NCBI GenBank assembly: GCA_030540225.1
Contig: JAUNWQ010000009.1
Location: forward strand, 1-44,984
Reading direction: 5' to 3'
Source: Coriobacteriia bacterium
Lineage (GTDB): Bacteria; Actinomycetota; Coriobacteriia; Coriobacteriales; Eggerthellaceae
DNA: 44,984 nucleotides
Below are positions 7,995 to 14,792 of the stretch, in pieces. A program made the translations under genes and the position numbers. The notes under the pieces are model-generated. The model was not told the origin of the DNA, searched no databases, and was given only the letters and a program-made list of their open reading frames with translations. Every line of letters starts with the position of its first letter. Position 1 is the stretch's first letter.

Positions 7995-9335
7995 ATGGAG
8001 AAAGACAGCGCTGCTCTCAAGCAGCCAAGACCGTACGCTGAATCGGATATCAACCGCTATGAGGAAAAGACCCCGCGCTATGCCTGGGTCATCTGGATCG
8101 TCACCTTCCTCGTGAGCTTCGCGGCCCCATTGGGCCAGTTCAAGCTGGTGAACATCCCCCTGTACTTCATCTATGTCCCCAACGTCAGCCCCGCTGGCGG
8201 CTTCATGCTCGACGGAGCGGGATTCGGTATGCTCATGACCTGCGTCTCGCTCATCGGCATCGTGCTCGCGTTCCCCGCCGCCTTCATCTGCCGCAAGCTC
8301 GGCCTGAGGTGGACCATCACCATCGCCACCCTTGGAGTTATCGTGGGCGGCCTCATCCCCGCCTTGGCGGGCACCAACATAACGGCGCTCTACATCGGGC
8401 GCTTCATCGAGGGTCTGGGAATCGGACTTGTGGGTGTGTCAGCACCGACACTCATCACCTTGTGGTTCTCGGACAAGACCCGCGGCGTCATGCTCGGCCT
8501 GTGGTGCTGCTGGGTTCCCCTCTCCATCACGCTCGACGCGCTCGTCACGCCCAGCATCGCCGCCGCAAGCGGCTGGCAGGGCGTTTTCTGGTTCGTCATC
8601 ATATTCGCCACCGTGGCGCTCATCCTGTTCAACATCTTCTACAAGGTGCCGGGAGGCGAAGGGGCAAGCTACAACGTCGAGAGCAACTTCAAGGAGTGCG
8701 TCGTGCTCCTGAAGAACAAGGACATCTGGCTGCTCTTCATCGTGTTCGCCGTGTTCATCGCGGGGCAGACCGGCATCGTCAACACCTACCTGCCGACGTT
8801 TCTGCAAACGTCGGTCGAGACGGGCGGATGGGGCTTCACCGAACAAGCTGCGGCGATGGGGCTTTCCGTCGTTACCACCATCGGCCTGGTCGCCAATCCG
8901 GCGGGCGGCGCCATCACCAACAGGCTCCCGCTGAAGTTCAAGAGGATCATGCCTGTGCTCGTGGCGATCATCTATCTGTTCTGCTTCTACATGATGTTCC
9001 AGACCGAGGACATCACGCTCGTGTGGGTCGGCATCGTGCTCATGGGTTTGTGCGCGGGCATCGGCGGCGGCGGCTTGCGCCCGCTTGCCCCGACAATCAT
9101 GAACAAGTCGGCCATGGCGGCGACGATGGGCATGGCGGTCCTTCAGTTCGCGCAGTGCATCGGCAACTGTTTCAGCCCCGTCTACGGCGGCATGATCGAT
9201 GCGGGATACACGTATTGGGACGCGTGCCTGTACACCATCATCCCGCTTTCCGTCGTCATGCTCATTGCGGCGGTGTTCATCAACCCAAAGCCGAAGAACA
9301 AGCCGCTAAGCGAAGAGCCCGAGGACCACAAGTAA
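7995..9335 (+). CDS. MFS transporter, cassette 1
   Basis: 446 residues with about twelve membrane segments. The ATG at 7995 follows AGAAGGTGAG; the alternative at 7944 lacks a site, and the paralogue at 13110 begins with the same kind of short polar leader before EEKTPRYAWVIW. MFS features include a first-half loop RKLGLRWTIT, an ERF-like IGRFIEGLGIGLVG helix 4 and DKTRG between helices 4 and 6. It is a single-polypeptide carrier in the cytoplasmic membrane, likely importing or exchanging the small organic substrate or product of the molybdoenzyme. Similar enzyme plus MFS pairs are known in Eggerthellaceae. It closely resembles the cassette 2 carrier over its full length. Confidence 0.88.
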   Translation: MEKDSAALKQPRPYAESDINRYEEKTPRYAWVIWIVTFLVSFAAPLGQFKLVNIPLYFIYVPNVSPAGGFMLDGAGFGMLMTCVSLIGIVLAFPAAFICRKLGLRWTITIATLGVIVGGLIPALAGTNITALYIGRFIEGLGIGLVGVSAPTLITLWFSDKTRGVMLGLWCCWVPLSITLDALVTPSIAAASGWQGVFWFVIIFATVALILFNIFYKVPGGEGASYNVESNFKECVVLLKNKDIWLLFIVFAVFIAGQTGIVNTYLPTFLQTSVETGGWGFTEQAAAMGLSVVTTIGLVANPAGGAITNRLPLKFKRIMPVLVAIIYLFCFYMMFQTEDITLVWVGIVLMGLCAGIGGGGLRPLAPTIMNKSAMAATMGMAVLQFAQCIGNCFSPVYGGMIDAGYTYWDACLYTIIPLSVVMLIAAVFINPKPKNKPLSEEPEDHK

Positions 9336-9391
9336 CCGAGGCCCTCTCATCGCTCAGATGATGACTAATTTGCGAAATTCCAGGTAAACGT

Positions 9392-9406
9392 CTCATACCA
9401 ACGTAC
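9392..9406 (+). promoter_or_regulatory. Shared upstream motif, copy 2 (CTCATAC-N3-CGTAC)
   Basis: CTCATAC at 9392-9398 and CGTAC at 9402-9406, 188 bases before the second molybdoenzyme gene. It matches the element at 4150-4165 apart from one base of spacing. The surrounding gap 9336-9579 contains no gene. Confidence 0.4.
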
Positions 9407-9483
9407 TGATTTCGCGATACTGCATACCTTTCACGCGATAGTGTCAGCATCGATTCATGGTCAACTCTTAGTACCCGTTAGGG

Positions 9484-9563
9484 GGCGGGATTCTCGGGGC
9501 GGACACCCGTTTTCATGTCCCGCCGGGCCGACGCAGGGAAGACACCTGCACTCTTTTAGGCCC
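9484..9563 (+). promoter_or_regulatory. Structured 5' leader of second molybdoenzyme gene
   Basis: Two adjacent nested hairpins end 16 bases before the ATG. Hairpin one: GGCGGGA (9484-9490) with TCCCGCC (9518-9524), enclosing CGGG (9495-9498) with CCCG (9506-9509). Hairpin two: GGGCC (9525-9529) with GGCCC (9559-9563), enclosing GCAGG (9533-9537) with CCTGC (9545-9549). The ribosome binding site GAGAGGAGG follows directly. It does not clearly match the molybdenum cofactor or cobalamin riboswitch consensus as I know them. Confidence 0.4.
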
Positions 9564-9579
9564 TACGAGAGGAGGATCG

Positions 9580-11976
9580 ATGGCTGACACTATCGAAAAA
9601 GTCGAGACCAATATCGAGGGGCGCGACCGCGACGATATTGGCAACTCCAAAGAGGAGAATCAGTTCAACTTCGGTGCCGGCGTGCACCAAGAAGTTGACC
9701 CTCGCTGGAAGCATCCCGGCGAGTGGCAGTACGAGGAAGACGGCATGATCGTCACCCGTACGTCTGTCTGGTCGGCACCTGGCTGCCACGAGGGCTGCGG
9801 CGTGCTCGTTTATTCCGACAAGGAGACCGGCCGCTTCATCAAGTGCGAAGGCGACCCGGACGATCCGTACAACCGCGGCGCCCTCTGCCCGCGCTGCCTC
9901 GCTTTCAAGCAGGTCGAGTTCCACCCCGACCGCATTCTCTACCCGATGAAGCGCGCTGGCGAGCGTGGCGAGAACAAGTGGGAGCGCATCTCGTGGGACG
10001 AAGCGCTTGAAACCTGCTACAAGGAATTCCGCCGCATCTCGATGACCTACGGCGGCGACTCCATCCACTGCCTGCGCGGCACTGCGCGCGACAACCAGTG
10101 GCAGGTCGGTCGTATGGCGAACACGTTCGGCAGCCCGAACGAGTACGGCTTCCTCTCCGGCACCGCGTGCTATCTTCCCCGCCTGTCGCTCATGATCATG
10201 ACCTACGGCGGCATGCTCATCGCGGACTTCTCGCAGTTCTCCGCGCTACGCTACGACGATCCCGAGTGGACCTGCCCCGAGTGCACCATCGTCTGGGGCT
10301 GCAACCCCACCATTTCCAACCCCGACTTCTTCATGGGCCATTGGGTCACCGACGCCATGAAGCTCGGCTGCAAGCTCATCTCCGTCGAGCCGCGCGTCAC
10401 CTGGCTTGCCGCGCACGCCGACATCCATCTGCAGCTGCGCCCCGGTACCGACACTGCTCTCGCCCTCGCGATGATCAAGGTCATCGTTGACGAGGACCTC
10501 TACGACCATGACTTCGTCGAGCGCTGGACCTACGGTTTCGACGAACTGGCCGAGCGCGCCCGCGAGCTCTCCCTCGACGAAGTTGAGAAGATGACCTGGG
10601 TTCCCAAGGAGAAGATCATCGCTGCGGCCCGCATGTTCGCGAACGCTCATCCGGCAAACGTCGTCTGGGGCCTCGCCGTCGACATGCAGTCCCAGGGCAC
10701 CCCGTGCGCTGCCGCCATCGCCGCTCTGTGGACGATCACGGGCAACCTCGATGTCCCCGGCGGCATGTGCTACACCGCCTCCCCGATGGGCGTCGACCAG
10801 CCTTCCGCAGGCGCTTGGGGCATCTACGACCTCATCAACGAGGAGATGCAGAAAAAGCGCGTCGGCTGGAAAGAGTTCCCGATGTACCGCTACGGCCTTA
10901 CCCAGGCAATGCCCGACATGTGCCTGGAGTACTGCGAGGCAGGCAAGGTGAAGGGCATCTGGATCCAGACGTCCAACGGCATCGCCTGCATGAGCTGCGA
11001 GACCGAGCGCTGGTATGAGGCCATGAAGAAGGTCGAGTTCGTCGCTGCGTGCGATATCTTCATGACGCCGACGATTCAGGCGTACGCCGATATTGTCCTC
11101 CCTGTTCAGACGTGGGCTGAGAAGCACTCCGTGCGCGCTCACTACTACTTCCTCTCCGCCATCACGGGCGGCTGCGCCACCGAGGGCGAGGCGAAATCCG
11201 ACTGCGAGATCAACCGCGAGCTCGCCCAGTACTTCGACAACGATGACGAGTTCAACCGCGTGATCGAGCGGCCCGAGGGCAAGCAGCACACGTGGCCGTG
11301 GAAGACCGAGGACGAGGTCTACGACGAGATCGTGAAGCCTTCCGGGTTCACCTTCCGCGAGCTCATGGAGCATGGCCCGGCTTACCAGAAGTACGTCTAC
11401 AAGAAGTACGAGAAGGGCCTCATGCGCCCCGATGGTCAGCCCGGCTTCAACACGCCGACCGGCCGCATCGAGTTCTGGTCGACGCTGTTCCAGAAGTTCG
11501 GCTACGATCCGCTGCCCTACATCGAGGAGCCGGGCATCGGCCCTGCGACCACGCCCGACCTCTACGAGGAGTACCCGATGATCATGATCACGGGCGCCCG
11601 CACCACCTCGTTCTTCCATTCCGAGCATCGCCAGATTCCCTATCTGCGCCAGCTCACGCCCGATCCGTGGGTCCAGATTCACCCGCGCGACGCTGAGCGC
11701 CTGCACATCTGCGAAGGCGACTGGGTGTGGCTTGAGAACCATCGCGGCCGCGCACGCCAGCGCGCTCGCGTCACCTACGAGGTGCACGAGGGAACCATCG
11801 CCGCACAGCACGGCTGGTGGTTCCCCGAGCAGGATGGCGCTGAGCCGAACCTGTACGGCTTCCGCCAGTCCAACATCAACCAGCTGCTTGCCAACAAACC
11901 TGGTACGACCGGCTTCGGCGCTGACCTCAAGTGCACGCTTGCCAAGGTATATCGCTGCAAAGAGGAGGAACTGTAA
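9580..11976 (+). CDS. Molybdopterin oxidoreductase catalytic subunit, cassette 2
   Basis: 798 residues; ATG preceded by GAGAGGAGGA. Same architecture as the protein at 4354: a 55-residue polar N-terminus, the cluster region GCHEGC (Cys69, Cys73) with LCPRC (Cys103, Cys106), the candidate Mo ligand Cys197 in SGTACYLPR, and the C-terminal bis-MGD domain with TGARTTSFFHSEHRQ and QHGWWFPE. No Tat signal, therefore cytoplasmic. Its stop codon overlaps the start of the Fe-S subunit (TAATG). The two catalytic subunits are similar along their length but differ in the middle third (about residues 380-620), which lines the substrate funnel in this superfamily, so different substrates are likely. Probable reductive or dehydroxylating enzyme; substrate unknown. 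Confidence 0.9.
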   Translation: MADTIEKVETNIEGRDRDDIGNSKEENQFNFGAGVHQEVDPRWKHPGEWQYEEDGMIVTRTSVWSAPGCHEGCGVLVYSDKETGRFIKCEGDPDDPYNRGALCPRCLAFKQVEFHPDRILYPMKRAGERGENKWERISWDEALETCYKEFRRISMTYGGDSIHCLRGTARDNQWQVGRMANTFGSPNEYGFLSGTACYLPRLSLMIMTYGGMLIADFSQFSALRYDDPEWTCPECTIVWGCNPTISNPDFFMGHWVTDAMKLGCKLISVEPRVTWLAAHADIHLQLRPGTDTALALAMIKVIVDEDLYDHDFVERWTYGFDELAERARELSLDEVEKMTWVPKEKIIAAARMFANAHPANVVWGLAVDMQSQGTPCAAAIAALWTITGNLDVPGGMCYTASPMGVDQPSAGAWGIYDLINEEMQKKRVGWKEFPMYRYGLTQAMPDMCLEYCEAGKVKGIWIQTSNGIACMSCETERWYEAMKKVEFVAACDIFMTPTIQAYADIVLPVQTWAEKHSVRAHYYFLSAITGGCATEGEAKSDCEINRELAQYFDNDDEFNRVIERPEGKQHTWPWKTEDEVYDEIVKPSGFTFRELMEHGPAYQKYVYKKYEKGLMRPDGQPGFNTPTGRIEFWSTLFQKFGYDPLPYIEEPGIGPATTPDLYEEYPMIMITGARTTSFFHSEHRQIPYLRQLTPDPWVQIHPRDAERLHICEGDWVWLENHRGRARQRARVTYEVHEGTIAAQHGWWFPEQDGAEPNLYGFRQSNINQLLANKPGTTGFGADLKCTLAKVYRCKEEEL

Positions 11977-12335
11977 TGGCTAAGAACGGAATTCTTGTCG
12001 ACTACCAGTACTGCACCGGCTGCTATTCGTGCGAAGTGGCCTGCCAATCCGAGCTCGACCTGCCGCTTGGCCAGTGGGGCGTGAAGGTCATGCAGAACGG
12101 CCCATGGCCCATCAAGGACAAGGAAGGCAACGAGACCGACCAGTACGTGTATGATTTCATTCCAGCGTTCACGAAGCTGTGCGATTTGTGCGCAGAGCGC
12201 CAGGAGAAGGGCAAGCTGCCTTCCTGCGTCTTCCACTGCCAGGCAAAATGCATGGAGTACGGCCCTGTCGACGAGCTTGTGAAGAAGCTCGATGAGAAGC
12301 CTCAGCAGTACCTCTGGGTGCCGCCTTGCGCATAG
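11976..12335 (+). CDS. Small 4Fe-4S electron-transfer subunit, cassette 2
   Basis: 119 residues. The ATG at 11976 shares one base with the upstream TAA and follows AGAGGAGGAA; the frame is open upstream but that part lies inside the catalytic gene. Cluster motifs CTGCYSCEVAC (Cys13, 16, 19, 23) and CDLC (Cys69, 72) with SCVFHC (Cys84, 88) and Cys92. It is the counterpart of the protein at 6777 and should bring electrons to the cassette 2 molybdoenzyme. It has no membrane anchor. Confidence 0.9.
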   Translation: MAKNGILVDYQYCTGCYSCEVACQSELDLPLGQWGVKVMQNGPWPIKDKEGNETDQYVYDFIPAFTKLCDLCAERQEKGKLPSCVFHCQAKCMEYGPVDELVKKLDEKPQQYLWVPPCA

Positions 12336-12367
12336 GGCGCTAACAAGCTGAAGCAGTAACAACAAGT

Positions 12368-12403
12368 GGGGCTGCCTGCGCCGACATTGCTGCGGGCAGC
12401 CCC
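12368..12403. repeat. GC-rich hairpin after cassette 2 enzyme pair
   Basis: GGGGCTGCC (12368-12376) pairs perfectly with GGCAGCCCC (12395-12403) around an 18-base loop. No T-run follows. It occupies the same place in cassette 2 as the 7152-7209 repeat does in cassette 1, just after the catalytic and Fe-S genes, although the sequences differ. Confidence 0.6.
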
Positions 12404-12458
12404 CTGCAACATCGAAACGCTTTTCGAGGGGAACGTGCCAGTAAGGAGAAGGATTACC

Positions 12459-12998
12459 GTGGATGCAACTGAATTTCTCAAGCAAATCAAGAAAGCACCG
12501 TTGACATCGGCACTCGAGCTCGACCGACTGCGCCTGGCAACGACGATCGGAGATACCGTACTGCCCGAGTTCGAGCAATACCTCGACCAAGCCGAAAGCT
12601 ACCGGGAGTTCTTCGACGCCATTTACGCAGATGACAACAAGAAGAACACGAGCGTTTGGGCCGCCTGGGCCAAACAGTCGAGAAAACCCTGGATCGAGCG
12701 TTTTGATGCGAAGCTCGCGCTCACCGGCCTTCGCATCAAAAGCGACGGCCTACCCCTGGAGTTCGGAACGGGCATCGTGCTCGCTCCAACGGGAAGCCGC
12801 GACCGTGTCTGCAACCTGTATGTCTTCCCGTCGAACGGGTTCAACACCGAAGCAGCTGACTTCTCGACCTCTGTGGGCGGATCGTTCACGGTGGCGGGAT
12901 ACGACTTCAAGGGCGTCTACGGCGTCTACCGCTACCACGGCAGCGTCATCTTCGAGGAGTGGGAAGTCGAGGGCGACCCCGTTCCCCATAAAGGTTAG
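12459..12998 (+). CDS. Hypothetical cassette 2 accessory protein
   Basis: About 179 residues from a GTG at 12459 placed 6 bases after AAGGAGAAGG; an in-frame ATG at 12366 lies inside the hairpin and has no site. The first 90 residues are helical and charged, with segments resembling TPR-like or chaperone-type helices; the second half is richer in Gly and aromatic residues (GGSFTVAGYDFKGVYGVYRY) and looks like beta structure. No signal peptide, no Cys motif, and family not recognised. It sits between the Fe-S subunit and the MFS carrier, where cassette 1 has its two zinc-ribbon genes, so a maturation or substrate-delivery role is conceivable. Confidence 0.6.
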   Translation: MDATEFLKQIKKAPLTSALELDRLRLATTIGDTVLPEFEQYLDQAESYREFFDAIYADDNKKNTSVWAAWAKQSRKPWIERFDAKLALTGLRIKSDGLPLEFGTGIVLAPTGSRDRVCNLYVFPSNGFNTEAADFSTSVGGSFTVAGYDFKGVYGVYRYHGSVIFEEWEVEGDPVPHKG

Positions 12999-13109
12999 CA
13001 CCCTTTGTTTCCTTCAATTAATAACTTACCGCTTTCAGGCAATTCTCCCCGTTTCATACAAGTGACAACCTGTATCCGTATGCACTTCGCATAAGAGAAA
13101 GGTACGACG

Positions 13110-14438
13110 ATGGATGAGAAAGATAGGTCCGTCGAGGGCAACCGAGGGCCACGACCCCTCGCTGAATCGGAAATCACAATCAAGGAAGAGAAAACGCCCC
13201 GCTACGCGTGGGTGATCTGGATCATCACGTTCCTGATAAGCTTTGCTGCGCCCATGGCGCAATTCAAGATCGTCTCGATCCCTCTCTATTTCATCTATGT
13301 GCCGGGGGTCAGTCCCGACGGCTGTTTCGGCCTCGATGCAAGCGGCTTCGGCATGCTGATGACGATGGTATCGCTTATCGGCATCGTGCTTGCCTTCCCC
13401 GCCGCCTTCATCTGCCGCAAGCTGGGGCTGAAGCAAACGATCGCGCTTTCCGCCATCGGCGTGATTGTCGGAGGACTCGTCGAGATCGTCGGAGGCGACA
13501 ACATCGTGACCATGATGGCCGGCCGCTTCCTCGAAGGCACCGGCATCGGCCTTGCGGGAGTATCGGCCCCGACGCTGATCACGCTGTGGTTCCCCGACAA
13601 GACGCGCGGGCTCGCATTGGGCCTGTGGTGCTGTTGGGTGCCCCTGTCGATCACGCTTGACTCGATCATCTGCCCCATGATCGCAAGCTCGATGGGTTGG
13701 CAAGGCGTCTTCGGCGTCGTCGTCGCTTTTGCGGCCGTCGCGCTCATTCTGTTCTTGGTGTTCTACCGCGTTCCCGAGGGCAGCGTGGCCGGGTACAACG
13801 CCGAGGGCAGCTTCATCGAGTGCGTGAAACTGCTGAACAACCCTCAGATTTGGCTTCTCGGCCTCGTGTTCTTCATCTTCATCATCGGGCAGACCGGCAT
13901 CGTGAATACGTACCTGTCCACGTTCCTCCAAAGCGCTCCCCCGGTCGGTTGGGGTTGGAGCGAGGCGGCAGCAGGCATGGGCCTTGCCGTCGTCACGGGC
14001 ATCAGCATTATCGCCAATCCACTCGGTGGCTCGGTGACCGCGAAGCTGCCCCATCGCCTGAAGCGCATCGTCCCTGTCGGCGTGGCCGTTTCCTACCTAA
14101 TTTGCTTCTACCTGCTGTTCCAGAATTCCAATGAGTCGCTCATCTGGATCGGTATCGTCTTGATGGGCATCTGCGGCGGATTCGGCGGAGGCGGCCTTCG
14201 CCCGTTCGCCCCGACGATCATGAACCAGTCCGCCATGGCGGCGACGATGGGCATGGCGGTCATGCAGTTCGCGCAGTGCCTCGGCAACTGCTTCAGCCCG
14301 GTGTACGGGGCGATTATCGATGGCGGTGCCACGTATTGGGAGGCATGCATGACCACGATTATCCCGCTCAGCGTGGTGATGCTCATCGCGGCCTTCTTCA
14401 TTCGCCCTGGGAAGAACTCCCCCGTCCGCCGCAAGTAG
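13110..14438 (+). CDS. MFS transporter, cassette 2
   Basis: 442 residues, about twelve membrane helices, ATG preceded by GAGAAAGG. It begins with a polar leader and EEKTPRYAWVIWIITFL, nearly identical in layout to the carrier at 7995, and shares its FICRKLGL, DKTRG and GGGGLRPFAPTIMNQS segments. It likely carries the substrate or product of the cassette 2 molybdoenzyme across the cytoplasmic membrane. The upstream gap (12999-13109) contains CATAC and GTATG half-sites near 13055-13082 but no clear promoter. It ends the + strand block; the next gene is convergent. Confidence 0.88.
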   Translation: MDEKDRSVEGNRGPRPLAESEITIKEEKTPRYAWVIWIITFLISFAAPMAQFKIVSIPLYFIYVPGVSPDGCFGLDASGFGMLMTMVSLIGIVLAFPAAFICRKLGLKQTIALSAIGVIVGGLVEIVGGDNIVTMMAGRFLEGTGIGLAGVSAPTLITLWFPDKTRGLALGLWCCWVPLSITLDSIICPMIASSMGWQGVFGVVVAFAAVALILFLVFYRVPEGSVAGYNAEGSFIECVKLLNNPQIWLLGLVFFIFIIGQTGIVNTYLSTFLQSAPPVGWGWSEAAAGMGLAVVTGISIIANPLGGSVTAKLPHRLKRIVPVGVAVSYLICFYLLFQNSNESLIWIGIVLMGICGGFGGGGLRPFAPTIMNQSAMAATMGMAVMQFAQCLGNCFSPVYGAIIDGGATYWEACMTTIIPLSVVMLIAAFFIRPGKNSPVRRK

Positions 14439-14497
14439 CGAGGACGAGCGTCCCACCACCGGACACCGCACGCCGCTCCACGGAACACTCCTGATGC

Positions 14498-14541
14498 TGC
14501 CTCCATGCTCCCGACGCTGCCCCCTCGGGAGCATGGAGGCA
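14498..14541. terminator. 17-bp perfect hairpin between convergent genes
   Basis: TGCCTCCATGCTCCCGA (14498-14514) and its exact complement (14525-14541) flank a 10-base loop. It lies 59 bases past the cassette 2 MFS gene and in front of the convergent rlmKL gene. There is no adjacent T-run (a TTTTTT occurs only at 14573), so it is an atypical terminator or a transcript-end stabiliser. The rest of 14439-14792 (354 bases) holds only a weaker TGGGGC/GCCCCA hairpin near 14606-14634 and no gene. Confidence 0.5.
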
Positions 14542-14792
14542 AGTTCGTGGTCAACTAGACGAGTTGTGCGACGTTTTTTCGCCCGATTCTCCCCTTCATG
14601 AGGGCTTGGGGCGTCCTTCGAAAGAAAAGCCCCAGGTCAGCTTAAGGTAAGTTAGATTATTCTGAGAAATGACAGTGCATAACTCTCCCAACTGACCACG
14701 AAGTAAGGCTCCGCTCCACAGCAACCCCAAACCTCCTGCTCAGAATGAACCCGTCGTGGACAAATTGAGACGATTTACCAGCGCCAAGCCAG

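Noticed and set aside
9484..9563. Possible molybdenum cofactor or cobalamin riboswitch before the second molybdoenzyme gene
   Set aside because: A GCAGG-GAAGACA-CCTGC segment superficially recalls the B12 box and the position suits a cofactor switch, but the other conserved blocks of either family are missing. Kept only as a structured leader.
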